From Burkholderiaceae bacterium (lineage in GTDB: Bacteria > Pseudomonadota > Gammaproteobacteria > Burkholderiales > Burkholderiaceae): a stretch of DNA of 7,466 bases. The stretch covers positions 1 to 7,466 of the forward strand of contig CANHLB010000082.1 in the NCBI GenBank assembly GCA_947461335.1, written 5' to 3'. The notes below the pieces were generated by a model, which did not search any database, was not told the DNA's origin, and worked only from the letters and a program-made list of their open reading frames with translations. Shown here piece by piece: positions 1-5,911 of the stretch (positions within the stretch are counted from its first letter, which is position 1; each line of letters starts with the position of its first letter). Position numbers and translations under genes: made by a program.

Positions 1-633
1 TACAAAACCCTTGGCAAAATCCTCACTTAAAAATAAGCTGCAACTAAAGGGTGTTCCTTGGGCTTGTTTTTGCCCCGAAAATACGCCAATGCCTTGATAG
101 AGGGCATTGCGACGCGACATCATTTCATAACGAAGGCGCGCCTCCCAATCAGGCGGTTTAGTCGCTTGCCTTTGCATAGCTTCTGGCGGATTTGTATTTT
201 GAGAATTTCTGCCACCAAAAAAGCTACTTGAAGGTCCACCCCGCATAAAAAAAGGCTCTTCTTTTGGCGCTGCCTCTACATTGGAAGGTTGAGAAGACGC
301 AGGTTTATTTGACTGGGTAAGAGAAGAAGAATCAGCAGGAGTGGCAGAGACTGAAGAGTGTGAAGAAGATAGAGCCGTTGCAGAACTAGGATGAGATTGA
401 TCAGTACTCGAATCGGGCTGCGCTGCTGAACTGGTTTTACCATCCATGATGGTAACCCTTAACCATCCTTGACTATTGCCTTTACGTAAAGGTAAAGGTT
501 TTAAGTCCGGGATGATTTTCCATATCAATACATGGATACCAATACTGAGCAGCAGCGCAAGGAGCAGAGGGGATTTAGGTGCAAAGAGAAAATCTCCTTT
601 GCTCCCATGCTGCCGATTGAGAGCTATTCCCAT
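1..633 (-). CDS. TonB/TolA-like membrane-anchored protein, partial (runs off left edge)
   Basis: This frame is open for 211 codons from an ATG at 633 to base 1, so the C-terminus is missing. Residues about 21-41 form one hydrophobic helix after a short N-terminus, which predicts an inner-membrane anchor with a periplasmic body. Within the helix, SIGIH places Ser30 and His34 three residues apart. This matches the Ser-x3-His pattern of the TonB and TolA anchors, which contact ExbB/ExbD or TolQ/TolR (family knowledge). Residues about 67-117 are a Ser/Thr/Pro/Gln-rich linker, and about 127-141 are Phe/Gly/Ser-rich. From about 160 the chain looks folded (DWEARLRYEMMSRRNALYQG), but I do not recognise that domain. 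The ATG overlaps the end of the upstream barrel gene by ten bases (624-633), which suggests translational coupling. The gene is convincing; the TonB-like function is inference from the anchor and linker only. Confidence 0.72.
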   Translation of the reverse strand, partial: MGIALNRQHGSKGDFLFAPKSPLLLALLLSIGIHVLIWKIIPDLKPLPLRKGNSQGWLRVTIMDGKTSSAAQPDSSTDQSHPSSATALSSSHSSVSATPADSSSLTQSNKPASSQPSNVEAAPKEEPFFMRGGPSSSFFGGRNSQNTNPPEAMQRQATKPPDWEARLRYEMMSRRNALYQGIGVFSGQKQAQGTPFSCSLFLSEDFAKGFV

Positions 634-1133
634 ACCTTTAATTTCAGTTGCAAGGAAATAGCGCCATGTACTCGATCACCTATGGTAGGAATGACAAACA
701 CGTTTGCGCCTACCCAGTCACCTTCCCAGGTTAGGGCTGGTAGGGCTGCTGGAAACCAGCCGCCATTATTGGTAGATGAATAACCATTAAAGCCACCAAT
801 GACCGCGCCAATCTTAATCGGGCCAATGGCAATGGGCTGGTAATAGACGCCGGCATAGTTCGAGTGCGCGCGATCACTGTTATAAAAGCGCCCCGCAGTT
901 AGTGAAGCAACGGTATTAAAGCGGTACTCCACACCTGCGCCCCAGTTACCATTATTTAAATTCTGATTGGTTTGAAAATGGTAAGAGACCATTCCAGGAT
1001 TGATCCATAGCTGGCTTTTTTTCTCAGGCTGGACCATATAAAATAAGTCATCATCAGCAAAAGAGAGTGAACTGCTGAACGCTAGCAGGCAAAAAAAAGT
1101 CTTGGCAAGCCTTATCTTGCAAACCTTATTCAT
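624..1133 (-). CDS. Small predicted outer-membrane beta-barrel protein
   Basis: The product has 169 residues. Residues 1-26 look like a Sec signal peptide: basic MNKVCKIRLAK, a hydrophobic core, and likely cleavage after SFA before DDD. The mature part has alternating polar and hydrophobic stretches with many Gly, Tyr, Asn and Trp, typical of short transmembrane beta strands: GNWGAGVEYRF, SLTAGRFYNS, YAGVYYQPIAIG, IKIGAVIGGFNG, VGANVFVIPTI, AISLQLKLKVWE. The size fits an eight-stranded barrel of PagP-like dimensions, but I see no catalytic motif that supports an acyltransferase. The chain ends in VWE rather than the usual terminal aromatic residue. The ATG is four bases past the gspC stop, so the two are probably cotranscribed, and the end overlaps the next gene. 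Barrel fold likely; function unknown. Confidence 0.75.
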   Translation of the reverse strand: MNKVCKIRLAKTFFCLLAFSSSLSFADDDLFYMVQPEKKSQLWINPGMVSYHFQTNQNLNNGNWGAGVEYRFNTVASLTAGRFYNSDRAHSNYAGVYYQPIAIGPIKIGAVIGGFNGYSSTNNGGWFPAALPALTWEGDWVGANVFVIPTIGDRVHGAISLQLKLKVWE

Positions 1134-1137
1134 ATGC

Positions 1138-1776
1138 TTATTTTTTGTTAGAAGAGTTAGGCTTGTTGTTAGGTTTACTCAGCTTAAAGTCTAACTTTTG
1201 ACCTTCATACACAAGAGTAGCTGATTCATCACCAATACTTTGCAAAGTGAGGCCTTTACCCAAATTTTCACCAACGCTAATGGCATTGGTCGGTTTGCCA
1301 TCAATTTCAAAAATGGCAAAACCATCTAGGCGCCCATCAGCCCCTTTGGAGGTAATCACAACACCGCGTAAAAAGATATTGTCAGTCACTAAGGGTTTGC
1401 TGCCAAAAAGGCCATAAGCACTCGTGCCATCTTGATTGCTATACAAGGTCATCCCTTTGCTAATGCTAGAGCTTGATGCTCCTGGAGTGCTGGGGATTTG
1501 GGCTATGCGCAATACCCAGTAGGTCAAACAGGCGGCAGTCGCTAGCATGAGAAGGTAAGTGATGCTAGTAGATGCTTGGCTTGGCTTAATGCCCTTGGGG
1601 AGTATGGCGGGTATTTGACTCAATGAATTGGAAGAGGGCATGCGCAGATCTTTAAGGCCCCCTAAGAGACTTTTAAGGCTATTAGCCAAGCTAGCCTGAT
1701 TTTGAGTTGAAGTTCTCCCTAGCCCCTGTTTTTTGGCCTGCAGACGTTCTTGTAATCGCTTGAGAAATTCGCTCAA
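1138..1776 (-). CDS. gspC: Type II secretion system protein GspC (short form, no PDZ)
   Basis: GspC is the bitopic inner-membrane protein that links the T2SS platform (GspL/GspM) to the GspD secretin. This product has 212 residues: a basic cytoplasmic N-terminus (1-71), one membrane helix at about 72-91, a Ser-rich linker (100-106), and a periplasmic homology region at about 119-200. That region carries family hallmarks: AYGLFG, IFLRGVV, GFAIFEIDGKP, ISVGENLGKG, LQSIG and a closing EGQKLDFKLS. After it only a Lys/Asn/Ser tail remains, so there is no PDZ or coiled-coil domain. The start is TTG at 1776; the frame upstream reaches a TGA without an ATG, and the Shine-Dalgarno is weak. It is divergent from gspG, an arrangement also known in Burkholderia. 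Confident as GspC-like. Confidence 0.88.
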   Translation of the reverse strand: MSEFLKRLQERLQAKKQGLGRTSTQNQASLANSLKSLLGGLKDLRMPSSNSLSQIPAILPKGIKPSQASTSITYLLMLATAACLTYWVLRIAQIPSTPGASSSSISKGMTLYSNQDGTSAYGLFGSKPLVTDNIFLRGVVITSKGADGRLDGFAIFEIDGKPTNAISVGENLGKGLTLQSIGDESATLVYEGQKLDFKLSKPNNKPNSSNKK

Positions 1777-1827
1777 AATGACAAAATACCTATAAAATTT
1801 GATTCAGTTTAAAACATCGAAAGTACC
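1777..1827. promoter_or_regulatory. Divergent gspC/gspG intergenic region, candidate promoters
   Basis: This AT-rich 51-base gap separates the two divergent genes and should hold the start signals of both transcripts. On the plus strand TATAAA at 1791-1796 is a fair -10 candidate, but the sequence 17 bases upstream (TTCGCT) is a poor -35. On the minus strand the same AT-rich block offers a TATAGG-like -10. I see no clear operator palindrome. Location is well supported; exact elements are weak. Confidence 0.35.
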
Positions 1828-2412
1828 ATGTTTACATTCCACTGGCTAGGCCAAATCCGCACCCTCTCTAAGACCTTTTGTAAGGCGCTTCAGCGCAAGC
1901 TCACACATAACTTCCCATTAGGCTTGCCAATTCGAGTCCCGGCGCTAGTTCGCATCAATAAGACTAGTTCGACTCCTCATCGTCGCTCCAAGGATGCTGG
2001 CTTTACCTTAATTGAGATTATGGTGGTGATTGCCATTATTGGTATTTTGGCAACCCTGATTGTGCCTAAGATTATGGGGCGGCCGGATGAAGCACGTGCT
2101 ACTGCAGCTAAGCAAGACGTTGGGACTATCGTCCAAGCCTTAAAACTCTATCGCTTAGATATTGGACGTTATCCCACTACCGAACAAGGACTCAAAGCTT
2201 TAGTTGAAAAACCGACTTCTGAGCCTGTACCGCAAAACTGGAAGACCGGTGGTTATTTAGAGTCTTTACCAAAAGATCCTTGGGGCAATCTTTATCAGTA
2301 CAGCAATCCTGGCACTAATGGTGAAATTGATGTTTACAGTTTTGGTGCAGACGGCAAGTTAGGCGGTACAGCACTTGATACGGATATTGGTAATTGGCAG
2401 CCGAAGAATTAG
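1828..2412 (+). CDS. gspG: Type II secretion system major pseudopilin GspG
   Basis: GspG polymerises into the periplasmic pseudopilus that drives substrates through the secretin. The prepilin peptidase site is AG|FTLIEIMVV, with cleavage between residues 58 and 59. Phe is +1 and Glu +5, followed by the hydrophobic N-terminal helix, giving a mature protein of 136 residues. The globular part has GspG signatures: YRLDIGRYPTTEQGLKALV, YLESLPKDPWGN, and the C-terminal VYSFGADGKLGG...DTDIGNW loop whose Asp residues correspond to the family's calcium site. The odd point is the leader. As annotated from ATG 1828 it has 58 residues with eleven Lys/Arg, whereas type IV-like prepilin leaders are usually far shorter. 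The only closer TTG (1924) has no properly spaced Shine-Dalgarno, so I keep ATG 1828. The family call is near certain; the start is less so. Confidence 0.95.
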   Translation: MFTFHWLGQIRTLSKTFCKALQRKLTHNFPLGLPIRVPALVRINKTSSTPHRRSKDAGFTLIEIMVVIAIIGILATLIVPKIMGRPDEARATAAKQDVGTIVQALKLYRLDIGRYPTTEQGLKALVEKPTSEPVPQNWKTGGYLESLPKDPWGNLYQYSNPGTNGEIDVYSFGADGKLGGTALDTDIGNWQPKN

Positions 2413-2504
2413 TTGCGCATTACTACACGCTTCGCTGATTTAAATTTCATCGGTTTTAAAAAGCGGATGAATACATTGAAGCATTCCTAAAGCGCGCTAG
2501 TCAG

Positions 2505-3059
2505 ATGATGCATCAAAGAAAATCAGAGCGTGTGACCAGATCTGCTCAAAGCGGCTTTACTTTAGTAGAGATGCTCGTAGCCATTTCCATTTTGGCTATT
2601 TTGATAGCGGTCGCCGTCCTCACCATTCCCAATCATGATGATCGCTACTGGCGAGATAACTTAGACCAACTGGTCAGTTCACTCAATATGGCCCAAGAAG
2701 AAAGTGCGCTATCGGGCACTCCGATGCTCGCTCAAATTGATGCAGTAGGTTGGCGCTTTGTTCCTGTTGCTGGCGCAGCATCGAATGCACCTGCTAATGC
2801 GATGATCAATATTCGCGGCTTAGGGGCTAACCCACCCAGCACTCAGCAATCAGTGCTTGGGGAAAGCGGTCTCATACCCGATGTGTATCGCCCCCAGGCT
2901 TGGTACAAACCCATCATCATTGAGCCTGTGCAACTGAGCTTAGGTGGTGAAGCCATTACTACCGCACTTCAAATTCCTCTGGCACAAGAAAAGCGCAAAG
3001 CATTACTAATACGCGCATCCAATGGTCGGTTTACTTGGGTCAATGGAGTAGCGCAGTGA
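2505..3059 (+). CDS. gspH: Type II secretion system minor pseudopilin GspH
   Basis: The product has 184 residues and is the minor pseudopilin thought to join the GspI-J-K tip to the GspG shaft. The leader is 17 residues with Lys and Arg, followed by SG|FTLVEMLVAISILAILI: prepilin peptidase cleavage, mature Phe+1 and Glu+5. The segment WRDNLDQLVSSLNMAQEESALSGTPM is typical of the GspH helix region, followed by a beta-rich C-terminus (GWRFVPVAG, RKALLIRASNGRFTWV). The mature protein is about 167 residues, within the family's normal size. Two adjacent ATGs (2505, 2508) could start it and neither has a strong Shine-Dalgarno. A 92-base gap separates it from gspG. Its stop overlaps the gspI start. 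Confidence 0.92.
   Translation: MMHQRKSERVTRSAQSGFTLVEMLVAISILAILIAVAVLTIPNHDDRYWRDNLDQLVSSLNMAQEESALSGTPMLAQIDAVGWRFVPVAGAASNAPANAMINIRGLGANPPSTQQSVLGESGLIPDVYRPQAWYKPIIIEPVQLSLGGEAITTALQIPLAQEKRKALLIRASNGRFTWVNGVAQ
3045..3048 (+). promoter_or_regulatory. Ribosome binding site deciding the gspI start
   Basis: GGAG lies seven bases before the GTG at 3056, inside the end of gspH. The alternative in-frame TTG at 3035 has nothing comparable upstream, so this site favours the GTG, which forms a GTGA overlap with the gspH stop. Confidence 0.6.
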
Positions 3060-3490
3060 AAAAATGGCTCCATCACTTTAGATATTGTTTTCGCCAATCC
3101 GAGTCTGGCTTTGCACTAGTTGAAGTGCTCGTAGGTTTAGCAGTTTTAAGTATTGCGCTCATTGCGGGCCTGCGGGCGATTGCTAATGGTGCTGATACTC
3201 AATTAGCAGTATCTCAGCGCACTTTGGCCTTATGGAGTGCAGACAATGCTTTAATAGATTTGCGCATGACACGTGCCTTTCCGGAGGTTGGGACCACCGT
3301 ATTTAGTTGCCCGCAAGCAAACTCTATTTTTGTTTGCCAGCGCAAGATTCTCAGTTCACCTAATCCGGCCTTTCGAAGAGTAGAAATTACGGTCTATGCC
3401 GCAAGTCCTGATAGCGCGCAAACTCCTGCTGGGCCACGTCTTGCTTGGCTTACGACGGTGATTCCTAATCCTGCTAGCGGTGTCATGTGA
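3056..3490 (+). CDS. gspI: Type II secretion system minor pseudopilin GspI
   Basis: GspI is a tip pseudopilin that forms a complex with GspJ and GspK. From GTG 3056 it has 144 residues: an 18-residue basic leader (MKKWLHHFRYC...), the site SG|FALVEVLVGLAVLSIALIAG with Glu+5, then a compact domain containing ALWSADNALIDLRM and the beta strands FRRVEITVYA and LAWLTTVI. A mature length near 126 fits the short GspI family. I chose GTG over the longer TTG frame at 3035 because of the GGAG site and the GTGA overlap with gspH. Two Cys residues (SCPQANSIFVCQ) could form a periplasmic disulfide (inference). The stop overlaps the gspJ start. Confidence 0.9.
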   Translation: MKKWLHHFRYCFRQSESGFALVEVLVGLAVLSIALIAGLRAIANGADTQLAVSQRTLALWSADNALIDLRMTRAFPEVGTTVFSCPQANSIFVCQRKILSSPNPAFRRVEITVYAASPDSAQTPAGPRLAWLTTVIPNPASGVM

Positions 3491-4284
3491 CAAAGCCTAA
3501 CAATCAACTGGGTTTTGCACTCTTAGAGCTCATCGTTGCGATGGCGATTATGGCTATCGTCGGACTTTTGGCATGGCGCGGTATGGATGCCATGATTCGA
3601 GGCAGGGAAGTGATTGAGCGCCGCTCTAATGAAGACCTTTCTTATATGCAGTTAGTACGCCAGTTTGATCGCGACTGCCAAGAAATTTTACGCCGCGACG
3701 AACTCAATTTTGAAATTGGCACGGCTAATCTCTCTACAGGGGCTACTGCAACAGCTGGTAATACTAATAGCGCTGCTAGTGCTAGTAGCGGCACTAGCAA
3801 TTTATCAAATAATGCTCTGCCTTCAATTGCAGCGGGGGCTAAAAATATTTGGTGGTTGCGTCACTATCACGCCGATATGCAAGATGCTTGGTTGTTAGTA
3901 GGCTATGGCATGGGCACATCTGGCCTACAACGCTGGACAAGCCAACCTTTACTGCGCAGGGCTGATGCCATGAATCTTTGGAATAATGCCTTGCGTAATC
4001 CTGACTTACCCTCAAGTGATTTATTAGTCAGCTGGCAAGCACCGAGCATTGTGCGGCAATCTTTTGCGGTGCAAAGTACGCTGACAACCGGTGCTGGTGG
4101 AAGTGGCATTAGTGCCACTGGTACTGGCAGTGCACCAGCCAATGTTACCCCTAGCAACAACGCCCCCACTACTCCCACGCTAAGTTTGATTGCTCCAGAT
4201 CAACAAGGTTTAATCATGCAGTGGTGGCTTAAAGATATTGCCTTGCCCATTACCCGCTCTTGTTTAATGGGGGGCGCTCTGTAA
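3487..4284 (+). CDS. gspJ: Type II secretion system minor pseudopilin GspJ
   Basis: GspJ is the third tip pseudopilin. It starts at a GTG that overlaps the gspI stop (GTGA, four bases). The nine-residue leader MTKPNNQLG is cut before FALLELIVAMAIMAIVG, with Glu+5. Family features follow: LAWRGMDAMIRGREVIERR, then LVRQFDRDCQEI. The product has 265 residues. Two low-complexity stretches rich in Ala, Ser, Gly, Thr and Asn, at residues about 80-111 and 200-232, break up the globular domain and probably form surface loops. The end of the fold is recognisable (LIMQWWLKDIALPITRSCLMGG). Upstream Shine-Dalgarno is weak, so translation probably depends on coupling to gspI. Confidence 0.92.
   Translation: MTKPNNQLGFALLELIVAMAIMAIVGLLAWRGMDAMIRGREVIERRSNEDLSYMQLVRQFDRDCQEILRRDELNFEIGTANLSTGATATAGNTNSAASASSGTSNLSNNALPSIAAGAKNIWWLRHYHADMQDAWLLVGYGMGTSGLQRWTSQPLLRRADAMNLWNNALRNPDLPSSDLLVSWQAPSIVRQSFAVQSTLTTGAGGSGISATGTGSAPANVTPSNNAPTTPTLSLIAPDQQGLIMQWWLKDIALPITRSCLMGGAL
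4269..4274 (+). promoter_or_regulatory. Ribosome binding site deciding the gspK start
   Basis: A run of six G residues lies nine bases before ATG 4284, which forms a TAATG junction with the gspJ stop. The in-frame TTG at 4260 would extend the protein by eight residues but lies upstream of this site, so ATG 4284 is preferred. Confidence 0.5.
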
Positions 4285-5222
4285 TGTGGCCAGTACAAAA
4301 ACAGGAGCGTGGTTCTGCAACGATTACGGCACTCATTGTGGTGGGTGTTACTGCGGTCTTGCTTGCTGGTTTAATGTGGCGTCAGCAAATTCAGATTCGT
4401 TCTTTAGAAAACAACCGTGATCGTATTCAGGCGCAATGGTTGCAAAGGGCAGCAATTGATTTTGCCCGTTTGGTTTTGGTAGAAGATCAGCGCGCCAATC
4501 AATATGATCATTTAGGCGAAGCCTGGGCTTTACCTTTAGCTGATGGTAGGGTGGCCGATTTTTTAAAAAATGCCGATGTCCCTGATGAGATTGCAACGGT
4601 GACATTTAGTGGGCGCCTAACTGATGCTCAGAGCTTATTTAATTTAAGCAATTTGTGGGATCGCAATTTTCAGGGGGTCAATCCTGCTGGCGTCAAATCA
4701 TTCGAACGTCTCTTAGAGGCACTGGGTTTAGACCGCAGTCTGGCCCAACAAACTGCACAAGCTGCCTTGACAGGTATCCCGCTATTTGATTTAGAGGGCT
4801 TGCTAAAGTTCCCTAATTACAGCCCGGCGATTTTGGAGCAGTTAAGGCCCTTCGTCGTGATTTTGCCCGGCGTGACGACCATCAATGTCAATACGGCCCC
4901 TCCTGAGGTTCTCATGGCAGCGATTTCTGGGCTTTCTCGTGGCGCTGCCAATAGCTTTGTGCAGCAAAGGGCAACTTCCCCTTTTAAGTCGATCGATGAG
5001 ATTACTGGCCTATTAAATAAGGTAGGGGGAGCTCAAGGTGTGGCGATTGATGCTGGATTAGTTGGGGTGAAGTCTCAGTTTTGGCTAGCTAATACCGAAA
5101 TTCGCCTGGGAAGAGGTATATTTGTGAGCTCAGCCTTGATTCAGCGCTCTCCGACGGCTTTGCCAGGGGGTAATTTCACCCAAGTCATTTGGAGTCGCAC
5201 TGGCAAGATGGCTGCAGATTGA
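4284..5222 (+). CDS. gspK: Type II secretion system tip pseudopilin GspK
   Basis: GspK is the largest pseudopilin and caps the pseudopilus. From ATG 4284 (one-base overlap with gspJ, TAATG) it has 312 residues. The leader MWPVQKQERG is cut before SATITALIVVGVTAVLL. Position +5 is Thr, so the conserved Glu of the other pseudopilins is absent, which is the GspK hallmark. Further family features are an aromatic and charged helix (IQAQWLQRAAIDFARLVLVED), the GRLTDAQSLFNLSNLWDR segment, which corresponds to the family's D-x-G-x-x-N-L-N-N-L region, and the helix-hairpin-helix-like TTINVNTAPPEVLMAAISGL. The length matches the family. In most T2SS operons gspL follows directly; here a toxin-antitoxin pair intervenes. 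Confidence 0.94.
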   Translation: MWPVQKQERGSATITALIVVGVTAVLLAGLMWRQQIQIRSLENNRDRIQAQWLQRAAIDFARLVLVEDQRANQYDHLGEAWALPLADGRVADFLKNADVPDEIATVTFSGRLTDAQSLFNLSNLWDRNFQGVNPAGVKSFERLLEALGLDRSLAQQTAQAALTGIPLFDLEGLLKFPNYSPAILEQLRPFVVILPGVTTINVNTAPPEVLMAAISGLSRGAANSFVQQRATSPFKSIDEITGLLNKVGGAQGVAIDAGLVGVKSQFWLANTEIRLGRGIFVSSALIQRSPTALPGGNFTQVIWSRTGKMAAD

Positions 5223-5288
5223 CCCAAACTGATAAAGTAGATATCATTGATACATATCGCTTATTTATACCTTTAGAGGGAGCAAATC
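5223..5288 (+). promoter_or_regulatory. Candidate vapBC promoter/operator region
   Basis: This 66-base AT-rich gap holds an inverted repeat, TATCA-T-TGATA, at 5242-5252. Its arms overlap a TTGATA hexamer (5247-5252) that could serve as a -35, followed by TA-rich TTATTTATAC at 5261-5270 as -10 material, although the spacing for any single -10 choice is imperfect. VapBC pairs normally repress their own promoter through antitoxin binding at such palindromes (family knowledge). That this repeat is the operator is inference. Confidence 0.35.
5275..5282 (+). promoter_or_regulatory. Strong ribosome binding site of the antitoxin gene
   Basis: The purine-rich AGAGGGAG, six bases before ATG 5289, is among the best Shine-Dalgarno sequences in the window. 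It indicates efficient, independent translation of the antitoxin rather than coupling to gspK. Confidence 0.6.
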
Positions 5289-5522
5289 ATGGATACAGCT
5301 CAAGTATTTAAAACTGGTCGAAGCCAGGCAGTCAGGCTTCCAAAGGAATACCGCTTCACAGAATCTGAAGTGACTGTCCAGCACTTTGCTGGCGGCGTAC
5401 TTCTGTTGCCAAAGAACGGCCTGTTTGCTGCTATCTCTGCTTCTTTAGAAGGTTTTGAATCAGGTTTGCAACTGGTTCGTGAGCAACCCAAGCAGCAAGA
5501 TCGAGAAGAGATTGCACCTTGA
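5289..5522 (+). CDS. vapB: VapB-type antitoxin, AbrB/MazE-like DNA-binding fold
   Basis: The product has 77 residues. Residues about 4-45 match the swapped-hairpin AbrB fold of VapB/VagC antitoxins: AQVFKTGRSQAVRLPKEYRF, then SEVTVQHFAGGVLLLPKN. The C-terminal half (46-77) is acidic to mixed and probably disordered until it wraps the toxin's active site. Expected roles are neutralising VapC and binding the operon's own promoter with it (family knowledge). The stop TGA lies inside the toxin's TTG start overlap (TTGA, 5519-5522), the usual coupling in such pairs. It is intact, with no frameshift or truncation. Confidence 0.92.
   Translation: MDTAQVFKTGRSQAVRLPKEYRFTESEVTVQHFAGGVLLLPKNGLFAAISASLEGFESGLQLVREQPKQQDREEIAP
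5503..5510 (+). promoter_or_regulatory. Ribosome binding site of the toxin gene
   Basis: GAGAAGAG within the end of the antitoxin gene lies eight bases before the TTG at 5519. It supports that non-ATG start, whose product begins MILLDTN as expected for a PIN domain. Confidence 0.5.
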
Positions 5523-5911
5523 TTTTGCTCGATACCAATATTTGTATTTACATCATTAACCAAAAGCCTTCTAAAGTTTTAGAACGTTTCAAAGGATTTA
5601 GTGCTGGAGAAGTTGGAGTCTCCAGTATCGTCGCTGCAGAATTGGCTTTTGGAGTAGAAAAGACGGGCTCACTAAAAAATAAGCGGGCCCTCGAATTATT
5701 TTTAGCGCCAATGACCATCGCACCATTTGATACAGCTTGTATTTGGGCTTATGCAAAGTTGCGTGCGCAATTAGAAAAACTCGGTAAACCCATTGGCGCA
5801 TTCGATACGATGATTGCAGCGCAAGCTTTAGCTTTAGATTTACCCTTAATTACCAATAATCAAAAAGAGTTTGCACGGGTACCTGGTTTGAAGTTAGAGA
5901 GCTGGGCATAA
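5519..5911 (+). CDS. vapC: VapC-type toxin, PIN-domain ribonuclease
   Basis: The product has 130 residues, the normal VapC size, and covers a full PIN domain. The expected metal-binding acids are visible: Asp5 in LLDTN, Glu41 in SSIVAAELAFG, and Asp96 in IGAFDTMIAAQAL. The ITNNQKEFARVPGL segment forms the usual C-terminal part of the active site and the family's closing motif. VapC toxins cleave specific RNAs in a magnesium-dependent manner, often initiator tRNA or the large rRNA; the target here cannot be read from sequence. The TTG start overlaps the antitoxin stop by four bases and has a purine-rich Shine-Dalgarno upstream. All key residues are present, so I predict an active toxin. Its position between gspK and gspL is unusual. 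Confidence 0.93.
   Translation: MILLDTNICIYIINQKPSKVLERFKGFSAGEVGVSSIVAAELAFGVEKTGSLKNKRALELFLAPMTIAPFDTACIWAYAKLRAQLEKLGKPIGAFDTMIAAQALALDLPLITNNQKEFARVPGLKLESWA

Noticed and set aside
476..783. Two plus-strand frames (476-661 and 532-783)
   Set aside because: They lie antisense to the TonB-like and barrel genes, have no domain-like composition, and the minus-strand frames show a clear anchor, signal peptide and operon spacing.
3035..3055. Longer gspI start at TTG 3035
   Set aside because: No suitable ribosome site precedes it; GTG 3056 has GGAG seven bases upstream and a GTGA overlap with the gspH stop.
3665..3898. Second plus-strand frame inside gspJ
   Set aside because: It sits in an alternative frame of an unmistakable pseudopilin and over its low-complexity repeat region, which easily opens other frames.
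3903..4178. Antisense frame in gspJ
   Set aside because: Its Ala/Pro/Val-rich product mirrors the Gly/Ala/Thr low-complexity codons on the coding strand; there is no start context or family likeness.
4348..4605. Antisense frame in gspK
   Set aside because: Fully inside a conserved gene and without recognisable motifs.
5223..5288. Rho-independent terminator after gspK
   Set aside because: I found no GC-rich stem followed by a T run here, nor after vapC, so no terminator is annotated.
5300..5801. Antisense frames over vapB and vapC
   Set aside because: Both are covered by intact, motif-bearing toxin-antitoxin genes; the antisense products show no family features.
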